Shown here: piece after piece, positions 12,355-25,100 of the stretch
Numbering within the stretch: the first letter of the stretch is position 1
Layout: every line of letters starts with the position of its first letter
NCBI GenBank assembly: GCA_013400975.1
Contig: WBMZ01000356.1
Coordinates: 682,001 to 746,000 of the forward strand
Length of the DNA: 64,000 bases
Direction of reading: 5' to 3'
Origin: Atrichornis clamosus
Lineage: Eukaryota; Chordata; Aves; Passeriformes; Menuridae
The notes under the pieces: generated by a model
What the model was told of the DNA's origin: nothing
Databases searched by the model: none
Seen by the model: only the letters and a program-made list of their open reading frames with translations
Translations under genes and position numbers: made by a program

Positions 12355-12378
12355 CATATATTCAAAAACACCGCCCAC
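12355..12378 (-). promoter_or_regulatory. Candidate core promoter: GC box plus TATA-like element
   Basis: Reading the minus strand, GTGGGCGGTG (12378-12369) is a GC/CACCC-type box. It is followed by GAATATATG (12363-12355), a TATA-like element, and an ATGCTAAT octamer-like motif at 12357-12350. A start site some 25-30 nt downstream, near 12330, would give a leader of about 170 nt before the ATG at 12160. The region between is GC-rich with many CpG. Motif content alone is weak evidence; the placement relative to the exon is the main argument. Confidence 0.3.
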
Positions 12379-15300
12379 AAAACTACCCACGGGGAAGTTA
12401 CTACGTTCCTAGGAAACTAGAAACCTGAGATAATCCTGCACGGCACCGAGTGACTGCCCAGAACGCTTCTTGCTTCCTTTTTTTTTTTTCTCTCTCCTTT
12501 AAACAGCAAATTTTGTGATACTCGTCCTGCTCCTGAATTAGTCTTGTCTAAGTGAAACTATATGCTGGTTATGCCGCGTGGAGAGCACTACTCAAACACA
12601 ACACATGGTTTGGCAGAGCAGGGAGTCTTACACGAGATTCAGAAACTGAGTGCGCTCTGCTCCGTTTTAATCTCCAAGGCACAGGAGCTGTGATTTCCTG
12701 TGTGCTGGACCATTTCTGTGGCGGGGATCTGCACTTGCTCTCTCCTCAAAGCAGATCCCATTAAGCTTTCATTTTACCTGATACATTTGGCTGTGTACAT
12801 AATTAGAAAGACACTGGGAAATGAATGAATTATTTTTACAACAGTTTGTGTTCATCTGGAGCAATCCTATAAATAAGTACAAGATGCTAGATATTTTTTC
12901 ATTGTTTAGCTTGATCTCTGTATGCTAATTAAGTGCTTTTCACTCAAAAGGAAACAATCAAGGGAAAAATCAGGGCCCAATTCTGGAGTAATACTCAGAG
13001 AAAACTGTGAAGATTAGGTGAGAAAATTCACACATCCTTTTATTTTCCTCTCCCACTTCTTCAGCATTCAGGTTTCTTTTTAAAAAATAAATGTTTCTGA
13101 TAAACGCCAATTCCAGAGAACTACTGTCCTGCCTATGAAATCCTGGGAAGGATGTCCCTAGTTTTACTCTACGGTCCACAGCCTTCTGAGCACCTTGTGA
13201 GCACATATGTGAAACACCAGCCTCCACGTACCTCTGTTACAGCTGCCAGAGGCACCCCGAGTGCAGGTTCTCTACAAGATGCTTGTTGGGCTCCTCTTTC
13301 ACATCCCCCTTGAGTGAGGGTGCTCTCTGTAGTACTGCTATACAGCTACCTAAATTACCCTCTCAGTCTCTCCAGCTGGGGAAGTAGCTCAGGTTTTGAA
13401 GGGCATAAAATGATTCCTCTCACCTCCACCTTCCCTCTGAAGTGGGTCTCCTGCCTGGAGGGACACAGTTGTTACGGTCAAATATGTTGCTGCGACTCAT
13501 GTAGGCAGTGCCCAAGTTAATTTTAAATTAGCCAGCGTAGGACACTGATAACAGTACACTTGGCAGCACTTCTTGCCAGACTCACCCAGGAAGCATAAAT
13601 ATTTGAACATGCAGGGCCTCTAAGCCTGCTCTTGCTATGCTGTTAAAATATCCTGGATTCAATATTGTAAGGTCGGGTTGCCCAGATTAAGTCATGGCTG
13701 CTTACATGGTAGCACGGAGGCCCTCTGGGACCCTCTGTGCAGCCATGCACATATGTTAGAAATAAAGGAGAAGGCTCTAAGCTAACTCTGGAAGCATCAC
13801 TTATTGCCCACAGCATCAGGACCATATGCCATGGTGCCACCAGTGACGACTGGGACGAATGCAGTAACCAGTATTCTGTGACTACTGGGGTATTCAGGAA
13901 AGGGATAGGGCATGAAAAATTAGGATCGAGGCCGCAAAGGATCTCATATCCCAACCCTGTGAAGCACTGACTGAATGGCAGGCTGCTGTTACCTAGTTGC
14001 TGGATGACCAGGGATGCTGCTGCCAGTGTCATTCTTTTGCCTTCCTATCCTGGTTTTAAATTCTCTTTCCTGGAGCAGAAGGTGAGTAACCCCCTTCTCT
14101 CATGAGGGGGAGTAAATTATAAATAGAAATTTATATTTGGCACAAATGCAAATAGGTATTTTGAAAATGAATCAGCCAAAATGCATATATCAAACATACA
14201 TGAGAGAAAAAATGATAAATATATGTTATAAAATGTTTGCTGGCATCCTTTAAGGATATTCTTCAAAATTTACTTCAAGAAATTAAACATCTGAAGAAGC
14301 ACACATAGTGGAAAGCACCAAACCCTATCAGAAAGGGAGTAGGTGTCCTTTAGGAGATCAGGGTGCTGACAAAATATTGGCTCAACTCCAGGAAAGTATT
14401 TTTTCTCTCCTTTCTATCATGACACTAGTCTTTCTCCAGTACCATCAGCCAAAAAGTGATGATTATGTGCTTTAAGCTAGGTGTAGATAAAGCCCACAGT
14501 AGAAATGCAATATATTTTTAGTATTATTTTTATTTCCTCTCTTCCCATAATAAAAAACCTCAAACACCAAAATGACTTAGAAAGTGTACAGATACCATCT
14601 CAATAGAAAAATACGTACAAAGGAAGAAGCCCCACACTTATTAAATGGTATTTTCTTTCTAAGAAAAAGAAACATGGAAGATTTTATTTGGAGATTTATA
14701 AAGTGCTGGTGCACAAACTTGAGGCTTGTGTGGAAATGGCAGACTACTTGGCAGGAATACAAATAGATATTTTGAGAACTAATCAGCCAAAAGATATATA
14801 TCAAACCAAGAGCTAAAAATGTTTATATGCCTAATGGCTCTTGGGGTTAGACATCTGCATATTATTGAAACCCAAAAAATTATGTTAAATCAACTAGACA
14901 TATACATCAGCCTTTGAACAGAGTTTTAACTGGGCTAGTGATGCAGCCGTAAGAAAAATGTACGGAGACAACAAGGGCTGGACTCCTCCTTCAGTTTTAT
15001 ATGTGCAATTCTGTTAGATAATGCAGAATTTATTCTCCTGGTCTATAAAGAAGCAGGTAGGAAAATATTTTTGTCCAACATGTTTGTGTTTCTACAAGAT
15101 TCCCTTGAATACACAAGATTGTAAAGGACTCAGTACTATCACAGTTCTAATTGTCTTTTCAGATAGTTACTAGCTTTCTAGACCTTTCAAATACTATGGA
15201 AATGCCATTTTAGTGAGAAGAAAATATTGTTAGGATGCTTTTGGTGGCAAGCAGTTAAACGAAGGTGCAGACAGAGAAGAATCCGTGGGGAGTCTGTGGC

Positions 15301-18294
15301 CAGTGATCCCATGAGCAGCTGCCTTGGGTTTGGTAGGCAAGGGTCTTGTGCTTTTCAATTTTACGTTGTGCTTGTGTCAAGGGGAGTGCTTTGCACTTTC
15401 ATGCATTTGGTAAAATAATTATATAAAGATCACTGGGCCTGAACCTGGAGAACTAGGAGTGAGAAACCCTTATTAACCTATTGCTTCAGAAATGTAATTT
15501 AGTGACTGTATATTTGTATGATCAAGCCTTCATCTCTGCTGTTGAAGAATATCTGTGACAGCCATATACAAGAAATATAAACACACAGAAAGTCACCAGG
15601 TAAAACTTACTGAAATGAAAAAGAAACTGTCATTGTTATTAATAACATTTATGTATTTACATAGAATTAATTAATAATCATTTTGGCAGCAAGATGACGG
15701 TCAACTTTTGTGTAGCACATTTAATGTCTATTACTTGGAAAGGAACTAATAACTTTTTCACACAGATTTTAAGCATTCTGGTTAAGTTCAAGGGTGTGTT
15801 GTTACTGAGAGGAATGGGATTTGTCAGCTAGGGGTTCTTGTCCTGACATGGTGGGAGCATGCACCATTATATTAAAAGAGTAGGCCCACAGAGCCCTGGG
15901 AAGTGCAAGATTCCCCTTTTTACGTACAAATCACACAAAAATCTCTGAGTATCAAATTTCATTATTCATTTCCAGCTTAAATTGCCCAGTACTGAGTTAG
16001 ACGAAATTAGCAAAACTCTGAAGTTAATTTTGGACCATTTTAATGTAAGCTTGGGTTAGATTAAGTTTTATAAGGAAGATGTGTAAAACACAGCATTTTT
16101 CACTGATGAAATCAAAGGAAAATGAGTGGAGTAATACATAGAAAAATGTCATCCAAGTGCTGTGCCTAAATTTCCTCATCTCTCTTGCAATAAATTTTGT
16201 ATCTGTCTGTGTGAAAGAAACCAGAACCAGAACCGCTGTATTTTTCCGTGCTTTTTGGAGAAAAAGAAAAAAAAAAAGGATATCTGTTACTTCTCTCTAA
16301 TTTGTCATTTGAATGGAAAGGTGCTTGAGGGGTGGGAAGCAGAAAGCCCCACCACACCAAAGATTTGGTGTTGGCCAAAAGCACCTGAAGAGTATGAGAA
16401 CCAGAAGTACCACAACACTACATAAAAGTCAAGGAGTGTGGTGTGTGCATCTTCTATCACTCAGTACCGATTCCTATGAAAAAAGTGTCTGAGAAGGGGC
16501 TGAGTCTTGTGTCAGGAGAATTTTCACTGTGCCTTGAGGTCTGTTTCTTTTCAGGTATTTTTATGCATCATGAAGAATAGTTTCTAATACTTGGTTTAGC
16601 CTCTGAACTTTATATTCCTGTGATTCTGAAAGAATTAGAGTCATTTTTTCTACTATAAAGGTTAGTAGCAAGGCTGTTTAAGCAGAGAATAAAATCAGGT
16701 GTTGTGGCAATCGGTGGTTTTGCAGAGGTTTTTAATTAAAGTATGAAACAAAACATTCATCTTTGTTAAATATAGCCTTACATTTTTCAGTCCCAGGCGC
16801 AATTTAAGTATACATCCCATTTTGGTGAACTTTAACATGGTCAACTTTTATTGATTTACTATGGATTCTTTTCTCTTAAAAAGATAAAAATGGTAGAATA
16901 AAAAAATTTAGGAAATTTTATGTAGTTTCTTGCTTAGCAATGACCCTCGTTTATTTTCTAGGAGTTCAAAAGTTGGTTCTTCATAGCCCAGATGAAACTA
17001 CCCATATATTATTCCCATGTTAATTATGTACAGAAAAGGAAACTTCCTGAATCTGTCTGCCACAATAGGGCTTTCTGAAGGTTTACTTTGAGAAAAAGCT
17101 CATATCCTTTCATTCATCCATGAGGTTTATGCTCCTTCATGACATGTTGATCTAACCACTTCAGCTGGGACAGCTGACATCCACAGCTGAATGCTGTGGT
17201 CTGCTTTTTTTGTTCTGAGGCAGTAAGTTAAAATTACATGAAGGAGTGGTAATGTGGTTAAGTTAAGAAAAGTAGCACTGGGAGAGGCTGGTAGCTTCTT
17301 TGAAATGTTTCTCTAAGCACAAGCTGAAAATGGGAACTGGTTTCTGCAGCATGAAGGGGAAAAATGGCCAGGATAGATGGCAATGAGCATTTTAAGTACG
17401 TGTGTCTCTGTCCTAATACCTCTGAGACAGCAGAATTGGGTTAGGTATTTGAATTTGGTACAGGGAAATTGAGTCATCATATTCAAATTATACTTAATTA
17501 GAAATATTTATATATTCCACATCATACAAATAGGAAGTAATGAAAAACAAAATAGGAAGATAGGTTTTTTATAAAAAGCCAACCAGACAGAGATTTATAA
17601 CTTTATCTTTTTAAAAGTAGTGTTTTCCAGCGGCCAGTCAAAAGTGAAGAAAGTACTCTTCTTATTTACTAATTTCTTCATAGTACTGCTGTATCATCAC
17701 TAAAACAGTTATTGAGGTTGTTGGAGAATCTTATTCATGTATTGATTGTGCAAGCATGATCTCTCAAAACTTCCCTCCAATACCTGTGTTAGGTAAGTTA
17801 CTGAAGAATGAAGTGAGTTAGACTCAAAAGGGATTTTGTTATTTTGATAGAGACATTTTTAATGAGTTAGTAATTTCAAATTTTTAGATCTGCTGCAAAA
17901 GTAAATAGATGTCTGTTGATTTACACCAACCCTAAAGATTTTCAGTAAGAGGAAGAACAAATAAATTCAATTAAAATCTTTATAAGTGAATTTAATGCTA
18001 TAATTTACATGACAAATTTGCTATAGATTTAAATCCTAATTGTATAATTTATGAACAGTAGGACAAAAATATTTTCAAATTTAAAATAAAACATACTAAA
18101 TATATCTAAATAAATTTAATATGCAGAAGCAAAGCACTGGATGGTACAATTATTATTGGCCATTTTAATTTTGAAATCATATTATCAAAGGTATGCATTT
18201 ACTTTATAGCATTACTCAGTTAAAAATACCTATGGGAAAGGTGTGTTTCATTAACCCCTGTATGAACAGTCTGTGTTTTAGGAATTGAGACTTT
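12379..18294. other. Non-coding sequence, no gene seen
   Basis: Upstream flank of the minus-strand gene. It includes a T-rich run at 12478-12489 and an A-rich run near 16261-16277. A 129-codon minus-strand frame at 13643-14032 overlaps a 77-codon plus frame and has no family features. That segment has an AATAAA on the plus strand near 13761 and could be an old LTR fragment, but I cannot define its ends. The rest is AT-rich unique sequence. Confidence 0.55.
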
Positions 18295-19146
18295 GAAACA
18301 TCAGCCATTGGGAAAGAAGTCTGGCTTGGCTGAGAAGGGAGCTATTCGCAAGAACTCAAGGCAAAAAGAGGGTGTACCTCCTTTGGAAAAAAGGGCAGGC
18401 AGCTCAGGAAATGTTTAAGGATGTCATTAGGTCATGCAGAAAGAAAAGTATAGTGGCAAAATCTCAGTTAGGACTGAATCTGGCCACGGCTGTAAAGGAT
18501 AATAAAAACTGGTTTTATAAATACATTAATAGCAAAAAGATGAGGATAAGGAAAACCTCCATTCTTTTTTGGATATGGGGGGAATGTAGTTACCAAAGAT
18601 GAGGAAAAGGCTGCCTCCTTTACCTCTGTCTTCAACAGTAAGACTGGTTGTTCTCAGGGCAGCTGACCTCCTGAGCTTGTAGACAGGAGCAGGGAGCTGA
18701 ATGGATCCCCTGAAATCCAGGAGGAGGTAGTTTGTGACCTTCTGAGCCACTTAGATTCTCACAAGTCTATGGGATCGCATGGATCCCATAAAGTTAAGAA
18801 CTGGCTGGATGGCCAGGCCCAGAGTGTGGTGGTGAATGGTGCAGCATCCAGTTGTCATCCAGTCACTGGTGATGTTCCCCAGGGATCAGTGTTGACCCCA
18901 ACCAGCGCTGGCCTCAGGGAGGTTTAAGTTAGACATTAGGAAGAAATCTTTCACAGAAAGGGTGATTAGACATTGAAATGTGCTGCCCTGAGAGGTGGTA
19001 GGATCATCATCCCCAGAGGTGTTTAGGAAAAGACTGCATTATGTACCATGATCTAATTGAGATGGTGGTGTTTGGTCATAGGTTGGACTTGATGGTCTCA
19101 GAGGTCTTTTCCAACATAATTGAGTCTGTGGTTCTGTGATTCTGTA
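18295..19146 (+). mobile_element. CR1 LINE copy, 5'-truncated and internally deleted
   Basis: Plus-strand relic of a CR1 non-LTR retrotransposon. About 18295-18785 matches the linker between endonuclease and reverse transcriptase of CR1 ORF2. The diagnostic stretch YLLWKKGQAAQE is followed by DNKNWFYKYINSKK, and then by an acidic region ending in SHKSMG. The sequence then jumps near 18785 to a reverse-transcriptase segment (NWLDGQAQSVVVNG, then DVPQGSV), and jumps again near 18905 to the 3' part. The end (19077-19146) is the typical CR1 tail, with TTGGACTTGATGG and a terminal TTCTGTGATTCTGT. Frameshifts, stops and at least two deletions show it is long dead. The 76-codon open frame at 18372-18602 is part of it and not a host gene. 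Confidence 0.9.
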
Positions 19147-22100
19147 ACTGGCTTTTACAGGAAAATGCTGGGTGCCAGATAACTACAGAGGAACTGCCTG
19201 ACTCACAGTCCTCTGCCCTAATCACATGTGAGGTTGCAACTTAATTAATCAGCAGTTTGGGAAGCACTTTTGTAAAGGAATGGGAGAAAGATAATACATT
19301 TAATCAGCCACAGGAAGAGAAGCACTACAGGAGATATGGAGAGGACACCACGTGTCTCTGAAAGTGGCTAGTTAGAGATTTATTCTCTGCAGAGGGTATG
19401 TGCTAATTTTAGTGGGCTATCTAGGGAGACTGGTGGGCTTTCCACCTAATGGTTATTAAATCATACAGATCAGCCCTAAGTGGAAACACGTAAATGAACA
19501 CAACTTTGCTGAACACACTAACAGCCATGTTTCTAGGCTACTTTTGTGTCATGGTATTGAACACTATGAGCTTAAATATGTTTTAGAAGCACTAGCAATA
19601 AATTTTGTCACTGCTGCAAGAGGGTGATTGCATTACCATAGTGAGCTAAATGAGCTATCATAATCAGGGGGTGACAGAAGGGAATTTTGCAATACGAAGT
19701 ATCTGGACATTACTGGCTCAGGAGATTGCATAGAACATATTAGATTTTTTTTGCTTAACAAGGTCAAGCATGAGCTTTTCCCTCTGTGATACTGGCACAA
19801 GGAATTTTGTTTCATAGTTGAAAGATATATCAGAGTTTAAGGACATGGAAATTTACCATTAAATTCTGCCATTGTACATTGTTCATGTAAAAATAAGGAT
19901 TCCCAGGGTTATTTTGCCAATTTTTTAGTGTAAATTTCTAGCCTTCTCAACCCAACAGAAAAAGGCTGCAACTATTCCAAAGGCATTTCTGTTAGAGGAA
20001 AAAAAAATAGCATGCAGCCATTATTTATTTGTTTCATTTGTTGTTTCTTTTATTCACATGTTTTTTATCTGTGGCCTCAATGGGCTACAATCCATGGTAT
20101 GCAACCCTATTAAAACAAAACAAAGTCCCAACAGGGATGAAATAGATACATTTTCTCCAGATTAATTTAATAGATGAATGTTTCACACAATAAGGAAGCC
20201 AAGACTGCAGATGACTTGTTTTTGGTTTGGAACTCCAGGGAACAGATGGGAAAGTGGCAGCATTAATGTACCTTAATGGATCCACAGGACCGCATTTATT
20301 ATTTGGCTTCAGTTCAGAATTCCTTTTCTTTCTTTTTTTTTAGTGACTGTGCCCTGCTGAATCACTTCAGAAACTTTCCCTTCATTTTTCTGCTGCACAT
20401 TTCGCCCACTTTTGATCCTACCTTTGTTGCCATGCTTGATTATAGGTTTCAGGCTCCAAAAGCACGGACAGTCTCTAGCTGTTTTTCCAAAGTGATTACC
20501 ATACAGGGACATGCTGAAGGGAATAGGCAGAAATGTGCCCTCCTGGCCTCTGTTCCAGGAGCTGGGGTCTTGGGGAGTATGAGGAGAAGAGCCTGCAGAG
20601 AATGGCTCAGCTCACATGCTCTTCCTAACCAGCATCTCCTGTTGGAGAATTGGGCTAGATAGACCACAGAACTGACCTTCTGACCTTACAGGGAATTTCT
20701 TGCGGACCTCAGTTCACAGAATAAGTTGTTATTATCTCTTATTTACTTATTTTTTAAATTACTCTTACTATTTACTCTTGTCAGCTATCAGTACATGTGC
20801 ACAGTAAGGCTTGGCTTATTTTTAAACACAGCATCAAAAATCTCTGGGGTGCTACTAAGAGTGCTGCCGTTTTGCTTTTGTCTTCTGCATGTTATGTGCA
20901 GCATAGCATTCTTTTATGTCTTGCAAGCAGCAGTTTCGTTATTTCTCCCCAGTTGTTTTGCTCTCTGGCATTTCATTCTTTCCTACCTTCTGCTGAACTG
21001 GAAAACAAAACAGTTAAGTGAAACTTTAAAAGAAAGAGAGAAACTATCAGACTCATAATTTATTAAATGAAGTTCAGCATGACTCAAATAAGGACAAAGA
21101 AGCACATAAAAATATAGATGCTGGTAAGTTTAGGAGTATTTTTTCTTTCTTAAAGTCTTATCCTTTGATGAATGAGATACTGCAGGTCTTTTAATACATG
21201 AAAACACATTTCTTGTATAATCATGCTAAGCATGCATGTCTCAGCAAAGATTTAATGACAAAGATGTGTAGATAAATCTGAATTACAGCAAACACAGAAT
21301 TTTATTTAGTCATCCAAGTCTTTACTCAGCAACCAAACTGGCATGACAAATCTGGCATTTGCTTGCATAAAAGAGATAAACAAAATGCTGAATAAACCTC
21401 ATTTTCCTGGGAAATTACTGGTATTGCAACAAACAAAAAGTCTTTCACACACAGAATGCAAGGCCACGCATTTTCCTGGGTGATCCATTGTATCTAGTGC
21501 CCAAAGTGTGTCTCACTCTTTCTCAAAACAAGACCTATAAATAGGCAGGCACTTTGTGCCATTTTAATGATGAGTACTACACATTCCAGCAACTTCATTT
21601 TTTCAGCTGGTTATTTTTATTTTCCTTTGTTGTGACTGAGCAAGTGAGCTCAGCCTACTGAAATGCCACCCACTCCTTGAAAGAAAAACCTAGGAATAAA
21701 CTGAAAGGTCAGGAAAGGGGTCTACCTAGAAATACACTTGAAACGAGGAGGAGAGAATGCAGAAAACTAAATGAGAAGACTGATCTGAATGCAGCAAGTA
21801 TTTTGTTTGAAAACGGCAATGAACTTTTGTCTGAAAACCCCTGGCTTTTCTGATGTTATTACAAATCCCAGTCCCTAGTGAGGAACATCAGGAGGGATGA
21901 AGGCTTCTTTGTGGCAAGTCAGAAGGCTGTTGAAAAAAATGTTACTTCTTTTTTCATTTTAATTTTTATTTTAATATGGCCCCTCATTGTTTCTATACCC
22001 TGGGATCTGGCACTCAGAAAGCTGGTCATTTCCTCTGAACACTTCTAGAAAACCCCAGGAATTATATGGGACAATAATGTTCCTTAAAAAGAGTTTCAGT

Positions 22101-25100
22101 TAATGGGAGAATTACTGCAATATGAAGACTGGTTTATTGCACATTACAGTGACTCCCTCACCCTATTATCGTTAGCAACACAGACCTAAAACTTGCAATC
22201 ACCAACCTGCTAGTGAAAAATTCCTAAATCTGCATTCATGTCATCGGTGGTTTTCTGGATGCCCTGTGTGTTAGCAGATCTTGGTGCAATACCAAGTCTT
22301 CAGTGTTCACCTGATGGCTGAAACCTGTGCTGGATCTAAGCTCTGGTGTCCACCTGGGCCTCTTGTTGCCCATTTAGGCAGCCTGGAATCTGACTGCATG
22401 GGAATCCCACATCCCTTGATGGCAGGCAATGGCAAAGGGTTGTCCCTGTTCCAGAGACGACCATGGGCAGAGGTATCAGCTTAAGCTTAGGCACTGCATT
22501 GAGGGTAGATGTATGGAAACAGAAAGTCAGAAAAGCTGCATCATGCCCAGGCTGTTTTTTGTGAATGCAACCATGAAACTGTGTTTTGGGAAACTGAGGG
22601 TGCACGTGATGTTTTTCTCTTAGATTTACCAGCTCATTTGCCCAACCTGGTCTGTGAGAATATTCTAGAATATAAATACTCAACAAAGCTGACCTTGAGC
22701 TAATAATAAATAGAATGGCTTTGCTGTCCCTCTTCTGAGGATTTAAAAGTTTAATAATGACTTACAGAAAACTCCTGTTCCCGGGAAACATTGTCTATAT
22801 GGGATCATAACGATTCCATATACTGGCAGACTGTGAGCCTTGTGGTCTCATATTGATGTCACTGCAGTTTTATTCTGGTCTAAACTTCTCTGACCAAAAT
22901 AGAAGTACTCCTTATTTATGCCACTGCAAACAATGTTAGCACAAATGTTTGATCAAAGCAACTGCTCCAGCTTGTAATGGCTGGGCTGGGAAAAGCGCTA
23001 GGAGCTGTGACTCTGAGGTTCTGCACTGCTCAGAAAAAGGCTGGTTTGCAGAAAGCTTTGATACCCTAAACTTCTGCTGCAGCTTTGGCCCTTCGTTAGA
23101 CCACCCTCCTAGCCTCTTGGCCCTCCGCCGTCTCCCCAGTGATTCTTTGAGCCCCACAGACATGGTTGCTGATTGGTTCTGTTGTTTTAGTTCTTAATTT
23201 GCTCTGTGTGTGTTGTTTTGGTTCTTAATTTTCTCTCTGTGGTGAATTTTGTTCAGGACGATTCTCTTCAGGCAAATAGGAGAAGGCCAGGTTGAGGACT
23301 CCCGAAGAACATCAGAGTGTTTTCCACTGGTAGTGAGTATACAGCCAACATTACAGGACACTGAACATGTGAACTTAAACACAGGAAAAGGCTTGAACAT
23401 GACTGCATTTCCTGTGCTGCAGCCTGCACTCTAGTAACGGGTGTCTATGGGTGCCAACTTTTCCCTCATAAGCTGATGAAAATGGGTATTTGTGCTAGCA
23501 GCAGCTAGAAGGGCAACCATCCAAATGTGGTCTGCTCAGTAACACACACAGGGCTCTCTCGGCAGTGACAGCAACTCTTGGTGCTGCAGATCCTTTGATA
23601 ATTTGCCCTTTACTAATCAACCTAACTCCTATTGCCACTATGTGACTGGGAACTGTATCCTCATTTGGATTGCAAAAGTATTGCAGCCTGTGTGCAGAAA
23701 ATAAGTTGAAACAAGCTAAAGAATATAATTTTAAAAATATTTTCATGATTCTGAATAGCTATCAAGATTTTTTTGCTTTGCAATTACTGCACCAGCCAAG
23801 AGAGATTGTCTCCAGCAAATCATTCAATAAAATGACTTTCTGTCAGAGAAACCCACTCACCTGACTTTGTGGAGAGGATCAAAGGGATTTCTTACTACAA
23901 ATGGTGTGCTGATTCCCTTGGAGTACAGTTTTATTTTGATACAGATGTGCCATTTGAAGTTGCAAGTAATCCCCTAAGGGGCTTTATATTGTTCTGCTTC
24001 ACAGTGCAAGAAAAGGTGCAAAGAGGGAGGCACAATCCCCCAGTTAGTACGTAGTTCCCAGCTTTGGCTCTCTGACTGCTGTGAATAATGAATGGTGTGT
24101 TACTGCTTTTTGGTCCAATACTACTAACATACCTTTTAGGAAAGAGTTGGAGTAGTAACAGTTATCATATTTATGGGAAAAAAAAAGAAGCAAAAACCCA
24201 CAAGAGCAAAGCATGCCCTTTCACCTGGACTGTACGACTAGAAAACAGAGAAGGCAGCATAAGAAATGTTCAGCACAAGGACAGGAAAAGCCTGTCCGAC
24301 TCAATATGCCCAATATTTTCTTTCTGCCCTTGTTTATCTGAAATTCACTTCCCTTCTTTTTTCACTCTGCTCCTCTAACTCATTCTGAACTTGTCTTTAA
24401 TTTCCAGCACTTCTTCCGTTAGCACTACGTAAAGTCTTGGCATAAAGTAGTTGTGATGGCAGCGTTTCCCACTTTCTTCTAAGTTTTGAACTTGAGGGGA
24501 GCTCTAATCTATTTGCCTGTAGTTGTAAAGGCCAGTGCAGACAGTGAGCACACAGCTTTCGTCTGATAGCTGTGTATGCTTTACAACTTTGCTGAGTTTT
24601 AAAATCCTTGTGCCAATTTAGATTAGCCTGAAAACTGCTCCCATAAACTCTTAGATAACCACAGTTGCTGTGGCCATGCTTTTTGACCAGCTTGGCATGG
24701 AGATGACATATCAGTCTTTCTTTTCCCATTTAATCATTGTCAGGACAAGGAAATATTGGAAGAAAGCCGTAATTTTCCCCAGTCCATTAGTTTTGAATCA
24801 ACTTGGAAAATTCTGTCATATTGCATGAGACAGGTAAATTTGTGATAGTTGTGAGGGACAAAAGTGGATATACCCCATCATAAACGGTGCCCATTGATTT
24901 TAAAAAATTCCATTCAAATTGCACGTGCTTAAAAATTTTCAGAATGTTTAAAGCATATACTTTAATTAACCATATGCAGTAATCTCTTTTCTTCCTTAAT
25001 AATAGCTATGAATCAATCTCTTTTGTTCTTTGGGAGACAATTTTTATTCCACTCTAGCTCTTAGTCTTTGTTCTGTACCTTTTATCCAGTAATCTTTGAT

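Noticed and set aside
13643..14032. Possible LTR or gene (129-codon minus frame, AATAAA on plus)
   Set aside because: I could not find TG...CA ends or target duplications, and the encoded peptide is not recognisable.
20276..20662. 128-codon plus-strand frame
   Set aside because: Begins in a T-rich tract, is overlapped by minus-strand frames, and shows no conserved motif.
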